DNA of 7,677 nucleotides from Candidatus Kerfeldbacteria bacterium (GCA_016217865.1 JACRFO010000126.1:1-7677); one strand, 5' to 3'. Positions 1 through 5,541 are shown, numbered from the stretch's first letter. Notes: generated from the letters alone by a model not told the origin. Program-made: numbers and translations.

Positions 1-516
1 ATCAATGGGCAGCCCCTCACGCTCATTGGCTACCACGGCCTGGTCACGGGCCTGGCAACTGTTGAGCTCGACATCCGGCGAGCCCACGAAAAAGGTGAAA
101 CGGTCATAGTCTTTGCCCATACCGGTGCTGAGTACACACTCCGGTTCACCGCTCGTCAGCAGCGTGATTACCGCCGCCTTATCGACGCCGGCGCAGACCT
201 CGTCATCGGCTCCCACCCGCACGTTGTTGAGCCACTGGAAATCTACCGCGGCAAGCTCATCGCTTATTCCCTCGGCAATTTCATCTTCGACCAGTACTTC
301 TCCACTGACACCCAACAACACCTCATGGTACAGTTACAAGCAACGGACCGACAGTTCACGTTTCGGCTCACCCCGCTCATTTCTGTTCGCAGTCAAGTCC
401 GATTAGCGCCAGCCAGTATTGGTCAGCGGTTGCTCGATCGTCTGGCCCGCGACTCGGTTGCGACATCAGCACAGCGGCAAACCATTCGATCTGGCACCAT
501 CACTCTCTCACGATAA
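1..516 (+). CDS. CapA-family metallophosphoesterase-like protein, C-terminal part
   Basis: The reading frame is open from the first base and ends in TAA at 514-516, giving 171 residues; the start lies outside the window. The family (PGA_cap, related to CapA/PgsA) is tied to making or exporting poly-gamma-glutamate or other capsule polymers and acts at the cell envelope. Visible signatures, numbered from the window edge, are FAHTGAEY near 38-45 (the family's H-x-G-x-E-Y region), IDAGADLVIGSHPHVVEPLE at 61-80 with the metal-ligand style H72-P-H74, and YSLGNFIFD at 89-97, which is the family's characteristic C-terminal block. The last 70 or so residues are less conserved. The small frame at 522 starts 5 nt after the stop and may be co-transcribed. 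The family assignment is firm; the substrate is unknown, since many CapA-like proteins have no tested role. Confidence 0.9.
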   Translation: MNGQPLTLIGYHGLVTGLATVELDIRRAHEKGETVIVFAHTGAEYTLRFTARQQRDYRRLIDAGADLVIGSHPHVVEPLEIYRGKLIAYSLGNFIFDQYFSTDTQQHLMVQLQATDRQFTFRLTPLISVRSQVRLAPASIGQRLLDRLARDSVATSAQRQTIRSGTITLSR

Positions 517-521
517 GCTCT

Positions 522-611
522 ATGCGTACCGCATCAAAAATCTGGCTGCTCTTAGCCGTAACATTCCTGCTCGGCCTGCTCGGCGGTTACTTCCTCGGAC
601 CGCGACAGTAA
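522..611 (+). CDS. possible 29-residue single-pass membrane peptide
   Basis: ATG at 522 to TAA at 609-611. The product starts MRTASKIW, continues with about 17 hydrophobic residues (LLLAVTFLLGLLGGYFL, 9-25) and ends GPRQ, the pattern of a short N-in membrane anchor with a basic N-terminus. It begins 5 nt after the CapA-like stop, so translational coupling is plausible, and no strong Shine-Dalgarno site precedes it. Too short for a family assignment. It could be a real small protein of the same operon or a chance frame; the clean hydrophobic segment and close spacing favour a real gene. Confidence 0.4.
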   Translation: MRTASKIWLLLAVTFLLGLLGGYFLGPRQ

Positions 612-636
612 AAGACCCTCGAATTGCTCCGGGGGT
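611..636. terminator. weak hairpin between convergent genes
   Basis: The arms at 615-621 (ACCCTCG) and 630-636 (CGGGGGT) pair over 7 bp with one G-U on the plus strand. On the minus strand the same hairpin has one mismatch but is followed by CTTTT. It sits exactly between the plus-strand stop at 611 and the minus-strand stop at 642, where a shared terminator would be expected. The stem is short, so this is a weak call. Confidence 0.35.
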
Positions 637-641
637 GGCCG

Positions 642-881
642 TCAGGCGGTGACGATGGGATCGATCGGGGTGGTCGCCGTACAGGTGTTGCAGACGAGAC
701 AGCGGGTCGGCGTCTGGGACAGCCCGTAGGGCACGACTTTCTCGTACATCCGCCCCGGGCAGTTCGTGCTGTCGTTCATCAGCTCCTCGCAAGGCTCGCC
801 GTTGTAGTAGGCGACGATCCGACGCACACCGTAGACAGCCAGGATGACGAGGGCGAGGCCGATACCGATGACCAGTTTCAT
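642..881 (-). CDS. small membrane-anchored cysteine-containing protein, unknown function
   Basis: 79 residues, with ATG at 881 and TGA at 642-644. A longer frame runs upstream, but this ATG is chosen because a perfect AGGAGG lies 9 nt before it. Residues 2-19 form a hydrophobic segment (signal anchor or uncleaved signal), followed by R20-R21 and a soluble tail of about 55 residues. The tail holds five cysteines (31, 41, 61, 64, 67), the last three as C-x2-C-x2-C, which could bind metal or form disulfides. I do not recognise the family. Of the first 23 codons after ATG, 18 end in G or C, high next to the glycosidase and beta-helix genes. It has its own promoter-like site (925-953), directly beyond the terminator of the secreted-protein gene, so the two genes share direction but need not share a transcript. 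Confidence 0.7.
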   Translation of the reverse strand: MKLVIGIGLALVILAVYGVRRIVAYYNGEPCEELMNDSTNCPGRMYEKVVPYGLSQTPTRCLVCNTCTATTPIDPIVTA

Positions 882-890
882 GGCAGGTTC

Positions 891-896
891 CCTCCT
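891..896 (-). promoter_or_regulatory. Shine-Dalgarno site of the 79-residue gene
   Basis: CCTCCT on the plus strand reads AGGAGG on the minus strand, 9 nt from the ATG at 881. It decides the start over the upstream in-frame codons. Confidence 0.75.
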
Positions 897-924
897 GAAA
901 CAGCGCGGACGACTGGATACGGTG

Positions 925-953
925 ACCCTAGTCGTTCCCTCGGAAAACGTCAA
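925..953 (-). promoter_or_regulatory. promoter-like site for the 79-residue gene
   Basis: On the minus strand TTGACG (953-948) is followed after exactly 17 nt by TAGGGT (930-925). The -35 matches the consensus at 5 of 6 positions; the -10 keeps only the T-A---T positions. The predicted start near 918 would leave a leader of about 37 nt with the Shine-Dalgarno site. The -35 box lies inside the U-tract of the terminator of the gene upstream. Confidence 0.5.
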
Positions 954-987
954 GAAAACAAAGAACCCGTGGCTTCGCGGCACGGGT
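947..987 (-). terminator. intrinsic terminator of the secreted-protein gene
   Basis: The arms at 981-987 and 965-971 read ACCCGTG and CACGGGT on the minus strand (7 perfect bp, 9-nt loop). They are followed by the T-rich run TCTTTGTTTTCTT, about 27 nt beyond the stop of the 1014-1724 gene. Confidence 0.75.
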
Positions 988-1013
988 GGAGGAGCGAGGT
1001 GGCAGCGTGTGAG

Positions 1014-1724
1014 CTACCGGTAGATCGACTTGAGGTGGCCCCAGGTCGAGTTGTGCGTCGGCGTCGCGCAGTCGATGTTCATGGACAGCGTGATCGCCGT
1101 TCCCCAGGTGCCGAACTGCGCACCCGGTGAAGCGAGCCCACATGAACCGTCGAGGAACTCCGGGAAATCGACGGGCTTGACGCTCGCCAGGTCGGTGGAC
1201 CTGGTCTCCCCGAGACCGAGGCCGTTCGCGATGCCGAACGACAGCGCACAACCACCGATGAAGGTCCCTGACGTCGAACCGTTGATGGTCGGGTAGCCGC
1301 TGGGCTGGAAGTTGTGCACGGGCACGGTCGTGTGCACGTGGGTCACTCCCAGGTTGGCCACCCCGTCGCCCCAGGGCCAGCCACCCGCGTAGAACGTCAG
1401 GGTGCCGCCGTTGAAGGTCGAGTAGTAGTCGACGGTGCCGTTGCCCGAGGCGTTGAAGTTGTTGACCACCGTGAAGTTGATGTTCTCGGTGGCGCACGTC
1501 AGCTCCCACTGGGTCCCGAGGGCAGTGCCGTTCCAGGACTGGGCATGCAGCACGTGCGGAAGGCCGCTGTTGATCCCCGACCGCCAGGTCGAGGCGCGCC
1601 CGGTCAGCAGCTGGCCACCGATGTCCGTCGACACGTACGTGCCGTTCACGGGGTTGGCGTAGGCCGGAATGGCCAGCGCGAGAGCGAGGGTGATGAGCAG
1701 CAGCGGGGTCGTGTAGCGCTTCAT
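1014..1724 (-). CDS. secreted four-cysteine protein, unknown function
   Basis: 236 residues. ATG at 1724 is preceded by AGGAGG with a 5-nt gap. Residues 1-23 are a textbook signal peptide (MKRY, hydrophobic core, then AYA before N24), so the mature protein is exported. The mature part is rich in G, N, S and T, and strands such as INFTVVNNF, GTLTFYAGGW and ITLSMNIDC suggest a beta-rich fold. Four cysteines (77, 159, 195, 219) could form two disulfides. No catalytic motif is recognised, and no lipobox or C-terminal anchor is visible. Of the first 23 codons after ATG, 21 end in G or C, against 12-13 of 23 in the glycosidase and beta-helix genes. A clear intrinsic terminator follows, and a promoter with an inverted repeat lies upstream. 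The signal peptide, ribosome site and terminator together make the gene secure; the function is open. Confidence 0.85.
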   Translation of the reverse strand: MKRYTTPLLLITLALALAIPAYANPVNGTYVSTDIGGQLLTGRASTWRSGINSGLPHVLHAQSWNGTALGTQWELTCATENINFTVVNNFNASGNGTVDYYSTFNGGTLTFYAGGWPWGDGVANLGVTHVHTTVPVHNFQPSGYPTINGSTSGTFIGGCALSFGIANGLGLGETRSTDLASVKPVDFPEFLDGSCGLASPGAQFGTWGTAITLSMNIDCATPTHNSTWGHLKSIYR

Positions 1725-1729
1725 CTCTG

Positions 1730-1735
1730 CCTCCT
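1730..1735 (-). promoter_or_regulatory. Shine-Dalgarno site of the secreted-protein gene
   Basis: AGGAGG on the minus strand, 5 nt before the ATG at 1724. It confirms the start that gives the signal peptide. Confidence 0.75.
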
Positions 1736-1778
1736 ACGAGCGGATGGAGTGGGCGTGATTGCCCTGTTGCACTGTAAG

Positions 1779-1826
1779 CGCTCCGTCGGAAAAAGATGAT
1801 GCTAGTCCCAACGAGCCGACGGAGCG
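1779..1826. repeat. 11-bp perfect inverted repeat in a divergent promoter region
   Basis: CGCTCCGTCGG at 1779-1789 and CCGACGGAGCG at 1816-1826, separated by 26 nt. For the minus-strand promoter at 1823-1851, the right arm covers the -10 box and the predicted start point, and the left arm lies about 27-37 nt downstream. This is the layout expected of a paired operator; a leader hairpin is an alternative. No regulator gene is present nearby. Confidence 0.6.
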
Positions 1827-1851
1827 TAGCAATATTTTCCCTCTTTGTCAA
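1823..1851 (-). promoter_or_regulatory. promoter for the secreted-protein gene
   Basis: On the minus strand a perfect TTGACA (1851-1846) is followed after 17 nt by TACGCT (1828-1823). The -10 keeps only T-A---T. The predicted start is near 1816, giving a leader of about 90 nt. The inverted repeat at 1779-1826 overlaps the -10 box. Confidence 0.55.
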
Positions 1852-1857
1852 TCCTGC

Positions 1858-1886
1858 TTGTGACGAGGACCGAAACACGATACGAT
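1858..1886 (+). promoter_or_regulatory. promoter for the family 1 glycosidase, apparently leaderless
   Basis: TTGTGA (1858-1863), 17 nt, TACGAT (1881-1886). Only 9 nt separate the -10 from the ATG at 1896, so the transcript would begin about 1-4 nt before the start codon. No Shine-Dalgarno sequence precedes the ATG. The -35 lies 6 nt from the -35 of the divergent minus-strand promoter. Confidence 0.55.
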
Positions 1887-1895
1887 ACCTTCGTC

Positions 1896-3104
1896 ATGGA
1901 TAACAAAGCCGCTGCCTTCCCAAAAAACTTTTTCTGGGGCGCCGCAACTAGCGCGCACCAAGTTGAAGGTCATAACCACAACGACTGGACCGAGTGGGAG
2001 AAACTCGGACGCGTGAAGAATGGCGAGGTCTCCGGTCGAGCGGCCGGACACTACGAACGGTTCGCAGCGGACTTCGATCAAGCCCGTGAGCTTGGCCATA
2101 ACGCCCATCGACTCTCAATCGAATGGAGTCGGATCGAACCAAAACCCGGCCTGATCGACCCAGACGCGATTGCCCACTACCGGGCTGTGCTCCAGACCTT
2201 GCGCGACCGTGGCCTTGAGCCGTTCGTCACGCTGCATCACTTCACGAACCCGCTCTGGATCGCCCGGCGGGGCGGTTGGCGATCGCATGATACCGTCGAC
2301 TGTTTTGGGCGCTACGTCATGGCGGTTGTTCGCGAGCTCGGCGACCTCGTCACCTACTGGATTACCATCAACGAACCAACCGTCTACTCGACGAATGCCC
2401 ACCTGGCTGGGTACTGGCCACCGGAACAGCGCAACGTCGCCGCCGCCTGGAGCGTCATTCGCAATTTCGTTGAGGCTCACCGTCTCGCCTACCAGATCAT
2501 TCACCGGCACGTCCCCAGTGCGAAGGTTGGCGTCGCGAGCAACTTGAGTAACTTCGTCCCGGTCCGACCACATCACCCAGTTGACCGCTTCTTAGTAAAG
2601 TTTGCGCACTACTGGCACAACCAGTGGTGGCTCGATCAAACGTATGTCGATCAAGACTTCATCGGTTTGAACTACTACTTTCACCACCCGTTGAAGTTTG
2701 CCTGGTCGGGGTGGCGGAATTGGTTCGTCCCGCGGCCGCAAGGCGATAAACCGTTGAGCGATCTCGGTTGGGAAATCCATCCCGAAGGCCTTGGTCAGCT
2801 CCTGACCTTCCTCGGCCACTACCACCGGCCGATCATTGTGACCGAAAACGGGGTGGCCGACGCCAACGACACGCTTCGGACTGACTTCATCCGCCGGCAC
2901 GTCGATCAAATTTCCGCCGCGCGCGAACGAGGCATTGATATCCGCGGATATTTCTACTGGTCACTCCTCGACAACTTCGAATGGCGCGAGGGCTTTACCC
3001 CACGCTTCGGCCTCATTGATGTCGACTACCAAACACTCCGCCGAACGGTTCGGCCAAGTGCCTACGCATACCGCGACATCTGTCAGCGGAACGGAACCGT
3101 TTAG
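1896..3104 (+). CDS. glycoside hydrolase family 1 beta-glycosidase
   Basis: 402 residues from ATG at 1896. An in-frame start at 1845 would run through the predicted promoter and add 17 residues before the family's usual N-terminal FPKNFFWGAATSAHQVEG (8-25). Family 1 enzymes are retaining glycosidases with a TIM barrel that cleave beta-glucosides, beta-galactosides or related sugars. The catalytic pair is visible: acid/base E160 in INEP (158-161) and nucleophile E317 in TENG (316-319). Other conserved positions are Q22 (HQVEG), H114-H115 (TLHHF), FIGLNYY (255-261), GWEIHPEGL (291-299) and YWSLLDNFEW (354-363), which contacts the sugar. There is no signal peptide, so the enzyme is cytoplasmic. 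The protein is shorter than the usual 440-480 residues; the middle, between about 218 and 255, is compressed. Its stop overlaps that of the convergent beta-helix gene. The family is certain; the substrate cannot be read from the sequence. Confidence 0.95.
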   Translation: MDNKAAAFPKNFFWGAATSAHQVEGHNHNDWTEWEKLGRVKNGEVSGRAAGHYERFAADFDQARELGHNAHRLSIEWSRIEPKPGLIDPDAIAHYRAVLQTLRDRGLEPFVTLHHFTNPLWIARRGGWRSHDTVDCFGRYVMAVVRELGDLVTYWITINEPTVYSTNAHLAGYWPPEQRNVAAAWSVIRNFVEAHRLAYQIIHRHVPSAKVGVASNLSNFVPVRPHHPVDRFLVKFAHYWHNQWWLDQTYVDQDFIGLNYYFHHPLKFAWSGWRNWFVPRPQGDKPLSDLGWEIHPEGLGQLLTFLGHYHRPIIVTENGVADANDTLRTDFIRRHVDQISAARERGIDIRGYFYWSLLDNFEWREGFTPRFGLIDVDYQTLRRTVRPSAYAYRDICQRNGTV

Positions 3105-5092
3105 CGCGCTTCAAGATTCGTCACTCCGACCGGGGCCATCAGGTCAACCGTGGTACACCACTGCGTCAACGGCGGTCGGCTAATGGTCGAACCGCAGCTG
3201 TTCGCGTCGGTACAGGTCCGCGATTGCGAATTGTTTGAACAACTCGACCAGTCCGTGCACGACCAGTTTTCGCTGCAGGCGGCCACGTTGTTCACTATCA
3301 CAGTGATTGTTGTCGCCGTCGTACTGTTGCCCGCCGCATCGCGCGCCACGGCCGTCAATGTATGCGATCCGTTCGCCGCTCCGGAGGTATTCCAGCTAGT
3401 ACTGTAGGGTGCAGCCGCATCCTCGCTCCCGAGGTTAGCGCCATCGAGCTTGAACTGGACGCCGCTGACGCCGACCGCATCAGAGGCGTTCGCTGTCACA
3501 TTCACCGTGCCGGAGACCGTCGCCCCATTCGTTGGAGCGGTCATGGAAACGGTTGGGGCGGTGCTATCACAGCTCTGGGTCAGGGCCGGTCGATTCACTG
3601 TTGTCCCACAGTCATTGGCATCCGTGCACGACCGCGTTTGGCTGTTGTTCGTGCAGGCTGACCATGCCCCGCAACTCCAGGATTCGACGCATGGCGGTGG
3701 TGGCGAGTTGCTGTACGGCTTGGCCCCGATATCGGTCCCACTCGATCCGGCGCCGCGGGCTGGCGAGGTCGACGCGATCGTGAAATCACCAGCTCCGGGA
3801 TTCGTCATGAGCGGGTCAGTGTTCAGTGAGTTCGCGTCGTCTCCGGTCGCGCTGCGCCACTGGGCTAGGGTGGTATTGCTCACGCCGTTGACTGTTCCGA
3901 ATGACAGCGCCCCGTTGCGGTTGAAGAAGAGGTTGTAGTTACCAGCATACCGCGAAGCGCGCCACTGATCGTACCCAAAGACTTGGCTGCCGCCGTAGCT
4001 GAAGATGTTATTGGTATAGGTGTCAGCTGGCGGCCCCTCTGTGTTATTCCCTTGAAGTGATTGGAGACTACCATTCCCGTTGTTGTAGAAGGTGTTGTGG
4101 TCGTAGGTGTTACCGTAGTCACCACCAACGTACCCGAGTAATCCGGCATTCGAGGAAAAGGTATTGTAGCTAAAGAGGTTCCCCGTACCGACGGCTGAGC
4201 CATAAAACGCGTACTCATTGTCTGTTCGGAAAATATTGTTGTAAAACGTATTACGCGATGGGAAGGTTTTATCGACATTTCCTGAAGCAATCCACAGGGC
4301 CGGATGGTCGTTGGTCCAGAACGTGTTATTTTCAAACACATTATCATCCGCCTCGTCGCGTAAATACAGCCCTAGCGTTGTACCAAATGCACGAAACGTA
4401 TTATTTCTGATCGTGTTATGCGTGGCGCATCGAATCCGCACGACAGCTGTCGCCTCCGGTGGCGGGTCATTACGGTAGTTATTCACTGTGTTGCCAGTTA
4501 TCGTGCCATCAATTCTCGCGCAGGGGTGAGCATTGAATCCAGCAATTTCAATCAGCACTTTGGTATCATGCCCAACTTGGCCGGTGACCGTGTTATTCGT
4601 GATGATCGGGCGAAGTGGCGGCCAGGCATTATCTGAATTGTTCACCTGGATACCGCCTGAACTGACGGTGTTGCCAGAAATCGTGATGTCATCAGAACCA
4701 TTGACACCAATGGTGTTGGCGGTCAGGTTTTGGATGGTCACGTGGTTCACAGCATCGCCATAGACCCGGATTTCACCGTTCGTCGTAAAGTTCGTTAAGG
4801 TAATATTCGACGGCGTACCACCACCGAGGTCGGCTACGTCGAAGGCCTTGTAGGGCGTCGTAATGGTTTTGCCATTTCCATCGAAGGTGATGTTCGAATA
4901 ATTACCACGAATGTAAAAACAGTCGCCGCCCGAACTCACGTCGTTCGCTAACCGGTAACTGCCGCTGCTCGTGATCCCTTGGCAGGACGTCAGGTCAATG
5001 ACGCTCTGGGCTTCGCTTCGCCAAGCAAAGCCGACAGCAAGGACGATCCCAGCGGCAATGATCACGATTGGGATGTGACGAAAAAACTTCAT
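3101..5092 (-). CDS. secreted parallel beta-helix protein with two six-Cys repeats and an Ig-like domain
   Basis: 663 residues from ATG at 5092. A TTG seven codons upstream is in frame but overlaps the -10 region. Residues 1-29 form a signal peptide or signal anchor (MKFFRH, hydrophobic 8-23, cleavage possible after SEA or AQS). About 35-460 is a right-handed parallel beta-helix with many N-N-T-F/N-N-I-F turns forming an asparagine ladder (for example near 230, 256, 282, 310, 333, 361), the NosD/pectate-lyase-like fold. No lyase catalytic motif was found, so binding or adhesion is as likely as catalysis. P464-P467 is a linker. Then come a W-x-C-x2-W-x2-C thrombospondin-like repeat (468-508), a bacterial Ig-like domain (about 511-601, starting APTVSMTAP, with VARDAAGN near 582-589), and a second repeat (606-646). 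The chain stops at 663 just after APVGVTNLEAR, which looks like the first strand of a further fibronectin III-type domain, so the C-terminus may be truncated. It is exported and probably surface-associated. Confidence 0.9.
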   Translation of the reverse strand: MKFFRHIPIVIIAAGIVLAVGFAWRSEAQSVIDLTSCQGITSSGSYRLANDVSSGGDCFYIRGNYSNITFDGNGKTITTPYKAFDVADLGGGTPSNITLTNFTTNGEIRVYGDAVNHVTIQNLTANTIGVNGSDDITISGNTVSSGGIQVNNSDNAWPPLRPIITNNTVTGQVGHDTKVLIEIAGFNAHPCARIDGTITGNTVNNYRNDPPPEATAVVRIRCATHNTIRNNTFRAFGTTLGLYLRDEADDNVFENNTFWTNDHPALWIASGNVDKTFPSRNTFYNNIFRTDNEYAFYGSAVGTGNLFSYNTFSSNAGLLGYVGGDYGNTYDHNTFYNNGNGSLQSLQGNNTEGPPADTYTNNIFSYGGSQVFGYDQWRASRYAGNYNLFFNRNGALSFGTVNGVSNTTLAQWRSATGDDANSLNTDPLMTNPGAGDFTIASTSPARGAGSSGTDIGAKPYSNSPPPPCVESWSCGAWSACTNNSQTRSCTDANDCGTTVNRPALTQSCDSTAPTVSMTAPTNGATVSGTVNVTANASDAVGVSGVQFKLDGANLGSEDAAAPYSTSWNTSGAANGSHTLTAVARDAAGNSTTATTITVIVNNVAACSENWSCTDWSSCSNNSQSRTCTDANSCGSTISRPPLTQWCTTVDLMAPVGVTNLEAR
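3155..3691 (-). repeat. two copies of a 41-residue six-cysteine coding repeat
   Basis: The copies lie at 3569-3691 (residues 468-508) and 3155-3277 (residues 606-646), each with six cysteines at identical spacing (C-x5-C-x5-C-x8-C-x5-C-x12-C). Aligned by eye, 27 of 41 residues are identical, including NNSQ, CTDAN and RP-x-LTQ. The Ig-like domain (about 3287-3565) lies between them. The pattern suggests duplication of a repeat-plus-Ig module. Confidence 0.85.
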
Positions 5093-5101
5093 TCGACCAT
5101 T

Positions 5102-5130
5102 ATTATAACACAATTCTCACCTTCTGTAAA
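5102..5130 (-). promoter_or_regulatory. strong promoter of the beta-helix gene, apparently leaderless
   Basis: On the minus strand TTTACA (5130-5125, 5 of 6 matches), 17 nt, TATAAT (5107-5102, perfect). The ATG at 5092 lies 9 nt after the -10, so the transcript would start within about 1-3 nt of the start codon. No Shine-Dalgarno site is available. Confidence 0.7.
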
Positions 5131-5167
5131 TATGCAATTTCATTCCCCAGCTTATCCCCTTGAATGC

Positions 5168-5196
5168 TTGACGGATGCTCGTCGTTCATGTACTCT
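5168..5196 (+). promoter_or_regulatory. promoter-like site ahead of the RNA region
   Basis: TTGACG (5168-5173), exactly 17 nt, TACTCT (5191-5196); the predicted start is near 5203. The box pattern (TTGAC-A/G, 17 nt, TA---T) matches the promoter-like sites at 925-953 and 1823-1851. It points toward the short terminated transcript and the 23S region. Confidence 0.45.
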
Positions 5197-5202
5197 ACGT
5201 CC

Positions 5203-5340
5203 TGCTAAGAAGTAGCTCAATCGCCTCAACATCTAACTCTACCGAATGCAGAACTTCGTTCGAAAGGAGATTGTCGCCGGCTCATAGGGCCCACGTTTCA
5301 TGCCCTGCATTTCCGAGCCGCCGATCAGGCGGTTTTTCAG
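5203..5340 (+). ncRNA. candidate short RNA or attenuator leader
   Basis: About 135 nt between the predicted start near 5203 and the terminator at 5318-5337, with no convincing reading frame. A nested hairpin is visible: CGGCTC (5278-5283) pairs with GAGCCG (5315-5320), enclosing AGGGC (5286-5290) with GCCCT (5302-5306). The outer 3' arm shares bases 5318-5320 with the terminator stem, so the two folds exclude each other, as in attenuators. It could be a free small RNA or a leader controlling read-through into the RNA region and 23S. The family is not recognised. Confidence 0.4.
5318..5337 (+). terminator. intrinsic terminator
   Basis: CCGCC (5318-5322), loop GATCA, GGCGG (5328-5332), then TTTTT (5333-5337). 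A classic plus-strand intrinsic terminator with no protein gene upstream on that strand, which implies that an RNA is made from this interval. Confidence 0.7.
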
Positions 5341-5364
5341 TCCCACGCACCTTCTACACCCCGA

Positions 5365-5410
5365 ATCAAACATCAAACGAGCGACAGAAGCGTTCTGTCC
5401 CTGCTTTGAT
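5365..5410 (+). other. 5' nested hairpin of the structured RNA
   Basis: The outer stem ATCAAA/TTTGAT (5365-5370/5405-5410) encloses GACAGAA-GCG-TTCTGTC (5383-5399), a perfect 7-bp stem with a 3-nt loop. Confidence 0.55.
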
Positions 5411-5428
5411 CCTTGATTCTTCAACGAA

Positions 5429-5521
5429 GGGAGCCCGTGAGTAACGTCCCCTGGCGCGATACCGTCCGCCCGGGACACTGATGCAGCGCGCAGCGTTGCA
5501 CCTGATCGCTGGCGGGCTCCC
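5429..5521 (+). other. three-way domain closed by a 9-bp perfect stem
   Basis: GGGAGCCCG (5429-5437) pairs with CGGGCTCCC (5513-5521), extended by a U-G at 5438/5512. Inside are GTCCC/GGGAC (5446-5450/5472-5476), which encloses a further GGCG/CGCC, and TGCAGCG/CGTTGCA (5482-5488/5494-5500, one G-U). The whole reads as a three-way junction. Confidence 0.6.
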
Positions 5522-5541
5522 GCTACTATTCCTCCCGCAAA

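Noticed and set aside
624..1130. Plus-strand frame of 168 residues
   Set aside because: It is antisense to the 642-881 gene and the end of the 1014-1724 gene. The composition is arginine-rich and typical of a GC-rich shadow.
928..1878. Long minus-strand frame (316 residues) overlapping the secreted-protein gene
   Set aside because: It is an out-of-frame shadow of the high-GC gene at 1014-1724. It has low-complexity R/P/H-rich content and no ribosome site, and it crosses a terminator and a promoter.
1845..1895. Upstream start for the glycosidase
   Set aside because: It would translate through the predicted -35 and -10 boxes and adds 17 residues not seen in family 1 enzymes.
5093..5113. TTG start seven codons upstream for the beta-helix gene
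   Set aside because: These codons overlap the perfect TATAAT box, and the ATG at 5092 gives a clean signal peptide.
5438..5470. Similarity of GTGAGTAACG and GATACCG to the 5' part of 16S rRNA
   Set aside because: Only short strings match, and none of the universal 16S blocks (GTGCCAGC, the 3' CCTCC tail) is present.
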